From an uncultured Eubacterium sp. (GTDB taxonomy: Bacteria > Bacillota > Clostridia > Lachnospirales > Lachnospiraceae), in the NCBI GenBank assembly GCA_905236225.1, contig CAJOPM010000220.1:1-7742 (forward strand): a stretch of 7,742 bases of DNA, read 5' to 3'. The notes under the pieces were generated by a model. That model had not been told where the DNA came from and made no database searches. It was given only the letters and a program-made list of their open reading frames with translations. The position numbers and the translations under genes were made by a program. Below, one piece after another: positions 1 through 6,973 of this stretch; position 1 is the first letter of the stretch, and the number at the start of each line of letters is the position of its first letter.

Positions 1-81
1 TTGATGCGCACGGATTCGGACAGGAATTTGTCTGCTGAAGCAGACCCGAATCCGGCGCGCAAGACTCGCGAGCGAGTCTTG
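1..81 (+). repeat. Left copy of a GC-rich structured repeat (compound stem-loop plus hairpin)
   Basis: The sequence folds in two parts. In the first, GCGC at 6-9 pairs with GCGC at 55-58. A nine-pair stem follows (11-19 with 46-54), then a one-sided bulge at 20-29 (ACAGGAATTT), then a six-pair stem (30-35 with 40-45) capped by the loop TGAA. The second part is a perfect hairpin, 60-69 with 72-81, built around CTCGCGAG. The same architecture occurs on the other strand at 7661-7742 with paired changes, so this is one family rather than chance palindromes. GC content is well above that of the surrounding genes. No T-run follows the hairpin, which argues against an intrinsic terminator. It lies about 80 bases upstream of nadE and may be a mobile REP-like DNA element or a structured RNA; I do not recognise a named family. 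The element may continue beyond base 1. Confidence 0.85.
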
Positions 82-161
82 ACGATAAGAGATTTTCTCA
101 CCTTAGCAAGTATAAACATTATTTCTCATTAAGGCAAGAAGCCTTTTACAATTTAAAGAAG
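82..161 (+). other. nadE leader region
   Basis: This is the short AT-rich stretch between the left repeat and nadE. It holds a TATAAA hexamer at 111-116 without a convincing -35 at normal spacing. It also holds a small hairpin, AAGGC at 131-135 with GCCTT at 141-145, with loop AAGAA and then TTTT. The hairpin sits just before the start codon and has only five pairs, so it could be a weak attenuator-like structure or chance. The ribosome binding site is poor: the purine run AAAGAAG at 155-161 directly abuts the ATG. No riboswitch that I recognise fits in this space. Confidence 0.3.
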
Positions 162-2075
162 ATGAAAGACGGATATATTAAAGTCGCAGCTGTTAGTCCA
201 AAGATTACAGTCGCAAATCCTTTAGAAAATTCAAAACAGATTATCGAAAACATAATAAAAGCTTCCAGGCAAGGAGCGAAGATTATTGTGTTGCCGGAGC
301 TGTGTATACCGGGATATACCTGCTCGGATCTCTTTTTCCAGCACATTCTTATTAATAAATGTAATGATGCTCTATATGAGATTGCTAAAAAGACTGAAAA
401 CATAGATGCTCTGATATTTGTTGGGCATTATATTTCTCAGGCAGACAAACTATACAATGTGGCCGCAGTTCTTAACAAGGGCAGGGTATTAGCTTTTATC
501 CCAAAGAAACATATACCTACATATAATGAATTTTATGAGGGCAGATATTTTGAAGAAGCGCCACATGATGTGGAATATATTGACACATGCCTGTTTGGGA
601 CGGTGCCTTTTGGAACCAATATTATATTTAAACTAAAAGAGATGAAGGAAGTTAAGGTTGCTGCGGAGATATGTGAGGATTTGTGGGTTCCGAACCCTCC
701 AAGCATTATGCATGCTATGGCAGGTGCTAATATCATAGTTAATCTTTCAGCCAGCGATGAGGCGGTCGGCAAGGCGGATTACAGAAGAGATTTAATTAAG
801 TCACAATCCGGCTCTTTAGTATGCGGATATGTATATGCGAGTGCAGGACTTGGGGAATCAACGCAGGATGTAGTATATTCGGCACACAATATAATTGCGG
901 AAAACGGCGGCATATTAGCTGAAGCATCAAGGTTTGATAATGAGATGCTTATAAGTGAAATTGATGTATATAAACTCCTTGATCTCAGAAGGAAAATGAC
1001 AACCTTTAAGTCTAAAACAGACGGATATTTGTATTTAGATTTTGAAGTTGAAATATCTAAGACGGATATTACGCGAAAAATATTAAAAAAGCCTTTTGTT
1101 CCTTCGGATAAGACTAAAAGGGATGCAAGATGCAAAGAAATACTTAATATACAAGCATATGGTCTAAAACAGCGACTTGAACATATCGGATCAAAAAGCG
1201 TAGTTATAGGTATATCAGGCGGACTTGATTCAACCCTTGCTCTATTGGTGTGCGCTAGGGCATTTGAAATTATGGGTAAGGATAAAAAATTTATTAAAGC
1301 CGTTACAATGCCGGGATTTGGTACGAGCGATAGAACATATGATAACGCGGTAAATCTTATAAAAGCAATCGGGGCATCATTTGAGGAAGTTGATATTAAG
1401 GCATCTGTCAGGCAACATTTTGCTGATATAGGTCATGATGAGAATAATCATGATGTTACATACGAAAATTCACAGGCAAGAGAACGTACACAGATACTTA
1501 TGGATATCAGCAATCGCGATGAAGGTATAGTCATAGGTACCGGAGATTTATCTGAACTTGCGCTCGGATGGGCAACTTATAACGGAGACCATATGTCGAT
1601 GTATGGGGTAAATGCTTCAGTACCTAAGACACTTATAAGATATTTGGTAGCCTATTATGCGGACAGTATAAACGATGACAATATTAAATCAATCCTTTAT
1701 GATATCTTAGATACTCCGGTAAGTCCGGAACTACTTCCGCTTGAAGATGGCAATATAGTGCAGAAGACAGAAGAACTTGTAGGACCCTATGAGCTGCATG
1801 ATTTTTTCCTATATAATATGCTTAGGTTTTCATATTCACCCGCAAAGATTTACAGGCTTGCAAAGATAGCATTTAATGATGAGTATGAAAATGAAGTGAT
1901 ACTTAAATGGCTTAGAGTTTTTTGCAGAAGATTCTTTTCACAGCAATTTAAAAGATCAGCGCTTCCTGATGGACCAAAGGTAGGAACAATCGCACTCTCT
2001 CCGAGAGGAGACCTAAGAATGCCATCAGATGCATCGGCGAAGATTTGGTTAAATGAAATTGATACACTTAGGTGA
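162..2075 (+). CDS. nadE: Glutamine-dependent NAD+ synthetase
   Basis: Cytosolic enzyme for the last step of NAD+ synthesis: ATP-dependent amidation of deamido-NAD+, with ammonia taken from glutamine. At 637 residues it is the two-domain, glutamine-hydrolysing form, similar in size and layout to the Mycobacterium tuberculosis enzyme. Residues about 5-275 form a nitrilase-type amidase domain with the expected Glu-Lys-Cys triad: E46 in LPEL, K115 in IPKKHIPTY and C171 in EICEDLW. Residues about 325-637 form the synthetase domain, with the ATP pyrophosphatase P-loop SGGLDST at 352-358 and the conserved IGTGDLSELALGW stretch at 458-470. All key residues are present, so it should be active. The start MKDGYIKVAA fits the family although the ribosome binding site is weak. 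It is followed after six bases by a histidine kinase gene and is probably cotranscribed with it; no functional link between them is known to me. Confidence 0.96.
   Translation: MKDGYIKVAAVSPKITVANPLENSKQIIENIIKASRQGAKIIVLPELCIPGYTCSDLFFQHILINKCNDALYEIAKKTENIDALIFVGHYISQADKLYNVAAVLNKGRVLAFIPKKHIPTYNEFYEGRYFEEAPHDVEYIDTCLFGTVPFGTNIIFKLKEMKEVKVAAEICEDLWVPNPPSIMHAMAGANIIVNLSASDEAVGKADYRRDLIKSQSGSLVCGYVYASAGLGESTQDVVYSAHNIIAENGGILAEASRFDNEMLISEIDVYKLLDLRRKMTTFKSKTDGYLYLDFEVEISKTDITRKILKKPFVPSDKTKRDARCKEILNIQAYGLKQRLEHIGSKSVVIGISGGLDSTLALLVCARAFEIMGKDKKFIKAVTMPGFGTSDRTYDNAVNLIKAIGASFEEVDIKASVRQHFADIGHDENNHDVTYENSQARERTQILMDISNRDEGIVIGTGDLSELALGWATYNGDHMSMYGVNASVPKTLIRYLVAYYADSINDDNIKSILYDILDTPVSPELLPLEDGNIVQKTEELVGPYELHDFFLYNMLRFSYSPAKIYRLAKIAFNDEYENEVILKWLRVFCRRFFSQQFKRSALPDGPKVGTIALSPRGDLRMPSDASAKIWLNEIDTLR
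2070..2075 (+). promoter_or_regulatory. Ribosome binding site overlapping the nadE stop
   Basis: AGGTGA lies six bases before the ATG at 2082, and its last three bases are the nadE stop codon TGA. Ribosomes finishing nadE would therefore be placed at the start of the kinase gene, which supports translational coupling and a shared transcript. Confidence 0.7.
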
Positions 2076-2081
2076 TGAGCT

Positions 2082-4118
2082 ATGGAAGATTATAATCTTG
2101 GAGATTTTTCGCAGACGCTTTCAAATCTGTACGGAGGATTTGTAATTATATCTGCAAGCGAGACAAATAAAATGCTTTATATGAGCAAGGGTGTTGAAAG
2201 ACTTATTGGCTGGAACTATGATGAGCTCAAAGAAATAATTGCCAATAAATGCAAGCATTTTATCTCAGATGCAGATTTTACTGAAATAGTAAAGGTATGT
2301 GAACGCTCAATTACTTGGGGACATAGAAGTCAATATACTTTACACGTAAGGACAAAATCAGACGATATGTGCTGGGTTAATATGGTAGTATCGCCCATAT
2401 TTGATGATATGTATAAGGGTGATATACTGATAGTAGTAAACCAGGTTTCTGAACAGTTTCTTGCTAATAACATGCAGATAGCAGAAGGCAGAATTAGAAC
2501 AGAGACGTTGCTTTGTGTTATATACAATAAATACGATTATATAGTAAGGCTTAATCCGCGTACTTTCCACGCAAGAATTTTTGTGACCCGTCCGACAGAG
2601 AGATATCCGGAATATATGGAGGAGGCCAATTTTAAAGAATTTGTCAGATGGTACATAATGACTAAGAACAAAGAGTATCAGATTGAAATTATGTATCATA
2701 ATGATGCAACAAAAGTAGATATCGGAAAACTTATAAGAGATTTGGAAAAGTACGGAAACTATGAGTACAATCTCAAAGTCACTAACAGAAAGACTTTAGA
2801 GGTTAGTTATAAAAGTCTTAGCATGTTCTATCTCAATAAATCCGAGGAGACTGTGATTATTACGCAATATGATAATACGGAGGTTGTAAAGGATAATTCC
2901 GAGAAAATGAATGTTTTGGTCAGAACCTTAAATCAGGCCAAGGAAGCGGACAAGGCAAAGACCGAATTCCTTTCAAGAATGAGCCACGAAGTCAGGACGC
3001 CGCTTAATGCAATATTAGGGTTTGCAGAACTTTCGGTTGGAGATAATCAGGATGTTAATGCGGTTTATGAAAATGTAAAAAAAATCCATTCAGCCGGGAC
3101 ATATCTTTTAAATCTGCTTAACGGAATACTGGATATGTCTAAGATAGAGAGCGGCAAGATGACTCTTCTTCAAGATAGATTTTCGATAAAAGAGCTGCTA
3201 GAGTCTTTAGACATGATGATGGAGGGGCGAGCTAAACAAAAAGGTATTGAGTTTGTATTTGAGGCAGACAATATTGAACAGGCAGAAGTTTACGGAGATA
3301 AGATGAAGCTTAATCAGGTGTTCGTCAATCTGCTGGATAATGCATACAAGTTTACCGATTATGGCGGTAAGATAATATTTAAAGCTGAGCAAATACAAAA
3401 AGAAGATGAGAAGATAGTAATATGTTTTAAGGTTATAGATAATGGAATTGGCATGAGTGAAGAGGCAACGAACAGAGTCTTTGAATCGTTTTACCAGGAA
3501 GACACTGCATATTCTTCAACAAAGAGAGTAGGAACCGGACTTGGACTTGCCATAACCAAAAGCATTATTGATATGATGAAAGGCGAGATTACGGTAGAAA
3601 GTAAGCCTGGGGAAGGTACTACATTTACGGTAGTTGTTCCGTTTAAAAACGCCAAGCATAAAAAGGAGGTTATAGAAGAAAAAAATATAGAAAGTAAATT
3701 AAGCCTTGAAGGCAGGCGCATTCTTATGGCTGAGGATTATGAAATGAATGCGGAAGTGGTTCGTAAGATGCTTGAAAAGAAAGGAATGAAAGTCGACATT
3801 GTTGTTAACGGATTAGAAGCAATTGATAAATTCAGCGCTCATCCGAACGGGTATTATGATGCAATTCTTATGGATATCAGAATGCCGATAATGGATGGTC
3901 TTGAAGCTACGCAAAATATCAGGAAACTTGAAAATCCTGACGGCAGTGCATTACCAATTATAGCCATGACGGCAGATGCATTTAATGACGATGTTATGCG
4001 CTCAGCAATGGCCGGGATGGACGGACACCTTTCTAAGCCGGTTAGATCCAAAGACATATATAAAATGCTTGAAAAAAGTATTGCAGAATATGAGGTTGCA
4101 AAATCAATCAAATATTAA
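2082..4118 (+). CDS. Soluble PAS hybrid histidine kinase with one receiver domain
   Basis: A 678-residue signalling kinase without transmembrane segments or signal peptide, so it should sense an intracellular cue. Residues about 15-125 look like a PAS domain. Residues about 140-265 are a second, less clear PAS-like sensor region, and a short helical linker follows to about 295. The HisKA dimerisation domain carries the phospho-accepting H302 in SHEVRTPLN. The ATPase domain is complete: N-box with N416 and N420, G1 box DNGIG at 453-457, F-box FESF at 467-470 and G2 box GTGLGL at 484-489. A C-terminal receiver (about 545-665) has the acidic pair E551/D552, phospho-acceptor D598, T630 and K652. 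It should autophosphorylate and pass phosphate to its own receiver. No HPt domain or DNA-binding regulator lies nearby, so the downstream target is unknown. The next gene is a degenerate relative and a likely partner. Confidence 0.93.
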   Translation: MEDYNLGDFSQTLSNLYGGFVIISASETNKMLYMSKGVERLIGWNYDELKEIIANKCKHFISDADFTEIVKVCERSITWGHRSQYTLHVRTKSDDMCWVNMVVSPIFDDMYKGDILIVVNQVSEQFLANNMQIAEGRIRTETLLCVIYNKYDYIVRLNPRTFHARIFVTRPTERYPEYMEEANFKEFVRWYIMTKNKEYQIEIMYHNDATKVDIGKLIRDLEKYGNYEYNLKVTNRKTLEVSYKSLSMFYLNKSEETVIITQYDNTEVVKDNSEKMNVLVRTLNQAKEADKAKTEFLSRMSHEVRTPLNAILGFAELSVGDNQDVNAVYENVKKIHSAGTYLLNLLNGILDMSKIESGKMTLLQDRFSIKELLESLDMMMEGRAKQKGIEFVFEADNIEQAEVYGDKMKLNQVFVNLLDNAYKFTDYGGKIIFKAEQIQKEDEKIVICFKVIDNGIGMSEEATNRVFESFYQEDTAYSSTKRVGTGLGLAITKSIIDMMKGEITVESKPGEGTTFTVVVPFKNAKHKKEVIEEKNIESKLSLEGRRILMAEDYEMNAEVVRKMLEKKGMKVDIVVNGLEAIDKFSAHPNGYYDAILMDIRMPIMDGLEATQNIRKLENPDGSALPIIAMTADAFNDDVMRSAMAGMDGHLSKPVRSKDIYKMLEKSIAEYEVAKSIKY

Positions 4119-4124
4119 TAAATG

Positions 4125-4133
4125 TGATATAAT
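4125..4133 (+). promoter_or_regulatory. Extended -10 promoter for the second kinase-like gene
   Basis: TGATATAAT is a perfect sigma-A extended -10 (TG, one base, then TATAAT at 4128-4133). It begins seven bases after the stop of the upstream kinase. The -35 region (about 4105-4110) is poor, as is usual for extended -10 promoters. Transcription would start near 4140 and leave a leader of under 30 bases before the start codon. This would let the downstream genes be expressed apart from nadE and the first kinase. In an AT-rich genome a chance match is possible, but its place in the only gap between the two kinases supports it. Confidence 0.65.
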
Positions 4134-4153
4134 ATTTATAAATTAATAGCTGT

Positions 4154-4160
4154 AAGGAGG
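4154..4160 (+). promoter_or_regulatory. Strong ribosome binding site that sets the start at 4168
   Basis: AAGGAGG is the best Shine-Dalgarno sequence in the window. It is seven bases from the ATG at 4168 but only one base from the in-frame GTG at 4162. The ATG is therefore the likely start, two codons shorter than the longest open frame. Confidence 0.85.
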
Positions 4161-4167
4161 GGTGCGT

Positions 4168-5727
4168 ATGGATCAAGACACTTCCAATACTCAACAGGAA
4201 TATCTTACTTATCTAAGTTATGAGATGCGAATGCCTCTGGATTCTATTATGGGATTGGCTGAACTTTCAAAAATCAGAATAGACGACAAAGAACAAGTCA
4301 AGGAGAATCTTGACAGAATCCTGGCATTAGGCGAGCATTTGCAAAGGCTTTTTGAGGACATACAAGAAGTCAAGCGAATTATGTTAGGACAGATTCGCAT
4401 TCAGGAAAAAAGATTTTCAATTGCTGAACTTGTGCATAATATGTTCAGTATAGTGCATGCGTCCGTCACAAAAAAAGAAATTACATTTAGAGTAGATTGC
4501 CAAGAACTTGAAAATGAATTTGTAATAGGAGACGGATTAAGACTGAACAGCATACTATCAAGTCTTATAGGCAACTCTATCAGGAATACACCTATAGGTG
4601 GCAGGATAGATGTGTTCATTAGTCAACATGAGTCTAATGATAAAGACAAAGGCATTTTTCAGTTTGATATTACTGATACAGGAGGAGGAATATCTCCCGA
4701 GCTTGTTGAGAAGATGATGGAGCCTGAGTGGAGAACATCTGATGAGATTAGCACAAATCTCGAAGCGGTAGATATGTCTTTGTATGTTGCGCGTCTTCTT
4801 ACGGAATTTATGGGCGGCAACATAAAAGTGCTGGATTCTGACAGTGGAGCAAAGATAAGAATTAGCCTGCCGCTTAAGATATCACAAGATGATTCACATA
4901 ATTCATTGGTGCAAACCGTCAAAGGTAGACGTGCAATTATTGTTGATCCCGATTCAAGAAGTGCAAGCAGAATCGACAGACTGTTATCGAAGCTGGGATT
5001 CGAGTGCATAAAGGCTTCCGAGGCACGTGAAGCGCTTCTTGAAATTGAAAGAGCGTACGCCAGAAGAGAGGTATATGATCTTGTTGTAGTAGATTGGCTC
5101 CTCCCTGATATGGCGTGCCATGACTTTTTAGAAAAGATTGATTATATACATAGAGGACAAAATCCAAAGTGTATAGTAATCGGCTATAATACAGATAGCG
5201 TTAAAGACAGTTTGCTTCTATTGGGAGAGGCTATTAATGTATTGGAAAAACCGGTATTTCTTTCCAATTTTATAACATCGCTCGGGGTTCTCTACGGAGC
5301 AGAAGAGCTCAGAAACAGGGGGCGTGAAGGATATAGTTTCAGAGGCAAGAGAGTTTTGCTTGTAGATGATTATGAATTGACGCTTAAAGTATTTACGGAG
5401 CTTCTTGAAAATGTTGATGTAAAGGTTGAACAAGCAAAAAGCGGCGGAGAAGCTATTAAGAAAGTATATAATAGTAAAGAAGGCTATTATGATATGATAT
5501 TTATGGACATTCAGATGCCGAAAATGGATGGCTATGAAGCAACTGATAAGATTAGGAATATGGATAGAGAAGATGTTAAGAATATTCCTATATTTGCAAT
5601 GACGGCAAATGCACTCGATAGAGATATTGAGTTGGCTAAGGAACATAAAATGAATGGACATATAGCTAAACCGGTTAATATGCATAAGGTTTATGATATC
5701 ATGGGAAAATGCTTTAGCGGCAGATAG
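4168..5727 (+). CDS. Degenerate histidine kinase (pseudokinase) with two receiver domains
   Basis: A 519-residue soluble protein; numbering is from the ATG at 4168. It aligns clearly with the core of the preceding kinase but has lost catalytic residues. The H-box reads SYEMRMPLD, so the phospho-accepting histidine is Y18. In the N-box the first asparagine is S132 while N136 remains. The G1 box DTGGG (170-174) is kept, but the G2 box GTGLGL is replaced by AVDMSL (200-205), with no glycine left. There is no N-terminal sensor domain. Receiver 1 (about 255-375) keeps D260, D309 and K361, but has proline at the second acidic position and Y340 for the switch Thr/Ser, so it is partly degenerate. Receiver 2 (about 393-517) looks fully functional: D400/D401, D447, T479 and K501. 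It probably cannot autophosphorylate and may serve as a scaffold, regulator or phosphate acceptor for the first kinase. The frame is intact, so it is not a decaying pseudogene. Confidence 0.88.
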   Translation: MDQDTSNTQQEYLTYLSYEMRMPLDSIMGLAELSKIRIDDKEQVKENLDRILALGEHLQRLFEDIQEVKRIMLGQIRIQEKRFSIAELVHNMFSIVHASVTKKEITFRVDCQELENEFVIGDGLRLNSILSSLIGNSIRNTPIGGRIDVFISQHESNDKDKGIFQFDITDTGGGISPELVEKMMEPEWRTSDEISTNLEAVDMSLYVARLLTEFMGGNIKVLDSDSGAKIRISLPLKISQDDSHNSLVQTVKGRRAIIVDPDSRSASRIDRLLSKLGFECIKASEAREALLEIERAYARREVYDLVVVDWLLPDMACHDFLEKIDYIHRGQNPKCIVIGYNTDSVKDSLLLLGEAINVLEKPVFLSNFITSLGVLYGAEELRNRGREGYSFRGKRVLLVDDYELTLKVFTELLENVDVKVEQAKSGGEAIKKVYNSKEGYYDMIFMDIQMPKMDGYEATDKIRNMDREDVKNIPIFAMTANALDRDIELAKEHKMNGHIAKPVNMHKVYDIMGKCFSGR

Positions 5728-5739
5728 ATAGAGGAGACA

Positions 5740-6429
5740 ATGGCAATATATTTTATAGATTATGAGAATGTTCATGAAGCTGCATTTAAGGGAGCCAGTG
5801 GATTGTCAAAAAAAGATACAGTATATCTTTTTTACAGTAATATGGCTCCAAGTATCAGCCTTGATATTTTAAATGTCTTTTCACAAAAGAACCTAACCTT
5901 GAAATTCTTCAAAGTGCATAGAAGCGGTAAGAACTATTTGGATTTTCAGCTCACTTCATTATTGGGAGCGATGGTTGCAACAAAGGATGAGAGTGAGTAT
6001 GTAATAATCAGCAAGGATTCCGGATATGATAGTGTGGTTGATTTTTGGAATGAGCAAGATTTATTTGACAGGAAGATAAAGTGTTCAAGAAGAGCAACTC
6101 TTAGCAAAAATCAACCTAAGAAAACGGCAACTAAAAAGCCACAGACTGAGAATAAAGAAACTAAAAAGAATGAAAATAAAATAGCAAATAGCTCTGCTTC
6201 AAATGTGAACATTTCAAAGCTTAAGGAAGATGTACGCAAAAAGATAAGAGCAGCGGTTAAACATATTCAGCTAAAGCCGAATGACTATACTATAATATAC
6301 AAAGGATTTGTATCTTCGGCCAAAGAATCTGAGCTTAAATCATATCTTCAAAAGAATCTTAAGGGATATGGACCGGCAGTATATAAGAGCGTGCTTCCCA
6401 TTTACCAGAGCACAATAATAAAAAAATAA
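5740..6429 (+). CDS. PIN/NYN-like domain protein, putative RNase
   Basis: A 229-residue cytosolic protein. The N-terminal part (about 1-115) has the pattern of PIN/NYN-type metal-dependent nucleases: a first strand ending in FIDYEN with D7, a helix with D68 in YLDFQLTSLLG, and ISKDSGYD with D93 and D97. These acidic residues could bind metal ions for RNA cleavage. A Lys/Thr/Asn-rich linker (about 122-155) looks disordered and basic, suited to nucleic acid contact. The C-terminal part (about 158-229) is a compact basic region that I do not recognise. The ATG lies three bases after GAGGAG, close spacing but with a family-typical MAIYFIDYEN start. It begins 12 bases after the pseudokinase gene and precedes a GreA gene by 11, consistent with one transcript. 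No antitoxin-like partner adjoins it, so a toxin-antitoxin role is unlikely. RNase activity is inferred from residues only. Confidence 0.75.
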   Translation: MAIYFIDYENVHEAAFKGASGLSKKDTVYLFYSNMAPSISLDILNVFSQKNLTLKFFKVHRSGKNYLDFQLTSLLGAMVATKDESEYVIISKDSGYDSVVDFWNEQDLFDRKIKCSRRATLSKNQPKKTATKKPQTENKETKKNENKIANSSASNVNISKLKEDVRKKIRAAVKHIQLKPNDYTIIYKGFVSSAKESELKSYLQKNLKGYGPAVYKSVLPIYQSTIIKK

Positions 6430-6440
6430 AGGAAATAATA

Positions 6441-6944
6441 ATGGGAGAGAGACTTACTCAAAGTGACATAGATAAAATTGAGCGTGAGATAGAGCATCGC
6501 AAATTGGTAATACGTAAAGAAGCAATAGAAGCGGTAAAAGAAGCAAGAGCTCATGGTGATTTGAGCGAGAATTTCGAATATCACGAGGCAAAGAAATACA
6601 AGAACCGCAATGAGAGCAGAATTAATTATTTAGAGCGTATGCTTAAACATGCACAGGTGATATCTGATGAATCGTCTGATGACGAAGTCGGAATCAATAA
6701 TACCGTAAGAGTTTACTTTGAAGATGATAACGAAGAGGCAGAGTATAAGATTGTAACATCTATAAGGGGAGATACGCTGTCTAATAAGATCAGTATCGAA
6801 TCACCGCTTGGGAAGGCACTTATAGGGCATAGTAAGGGCGATAGAGTTTTGATAAAAGTTAACGATGATGTTAGTTATTATGTGGTTATTAAAGACATAA
6901 TCAATACTAATGATGATTCTAAAGACAGAATAAGAAGTTACTAA
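6441..6944 (+). CDS. greA: GreA-family transcript cleavage/elongation factor
   Basis: A 167-residue factor that would enter the RNA polymerase secondary channel and stimulate cleavage of backtracked transcripts. Residues about 4-75 form the antiparallel coiled coil, with the hallmark tip ARAHGDLSENFEY. D40 and E43 match the two acidic residues that hold the catalytic metal in GreA. Residues about 85-155 are the FKBP-like domain, with the signature ISIESPLGKALIGHSKGD at 117-134. Length is slightly above the usual near-158 because of a charged C-terminal tail. The ribosome binding site AAAGGA at 6428-6433 overlaps the stop of the PIN-like gene. Clostridia often carry more than one GreA-like gene, so this could be a paralogue, but the intact tip argues for cleavage activity. 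Confidence 0.92.
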   Translation: MGERLTQSDIDKIEREIEHRKLVIRKEAIEAVKEARAHGDLSENFEYHEAKKYKNRNESRINYLERMLKHAQVISDESSDDEVGINNTVRVYFEDDNEEAEYKIVTSIRGDTLSNKISIESPLGKALIGHSKGDRVLIKVNDDVSYYVVIKDIINTNDDSKDRIRSY

Positions 6945-6961
6945 ATTACAGGTTGATATAG

Positions 6962-6967
6962 AAAGGG
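6962..6967 (+). promoter_or_regulatory. Ribosome binding site supporting the lepB GTG start
   Basis: AAAGGG lies six bases from the GTG at 6974 and 18 from the first in-frame ATG at 6986. The spacing favours the GTG. The choice changes only four residues of the acidic cytoplasmic tail. Confidence 0.65.
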
Positions 6968-6973
6968 ATAATT

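Noticed and set aside
60..81. Perfect hairpin that could be an intrinsic terminator
   Set aside because: It is not followed by a T-run in either direction, and the right copy at 7661-7682 also lacks one.
79..84. TTGACG at the end of the left repeat as a -35 box for nadE
   Set aside because: At 16-18 bases downstream there is no credible -10 (CTTAGC region), and TATAAA at 111 is 26 bases away.
82..161. NAD-sensing riboswitch before nadE
   Set aside because: The leader is short and shows no structure that I can match to known NAD riboswitch classes.
4162..4167. GTG start for the second kinase-like gene
   Set aside because: The Shine-Dalgarno AAGGAGG would be only one base away; the ATG at 4168 has normal spacing.
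5218..5775. Minus-strand open frame of 185 codons
   Set aside because: It lies opposite the conserved receiver 2 coding region, has low-complexity composition and no recognisable domain; it is a shadow frame.
5740..6429. Toxin of a PIN-type toxin-antitoxin pair
   Set aside because: No small antitoxin gene adjoins it, the protein is longer than typical VapC, and both neighbours are a signalling gene and greA.
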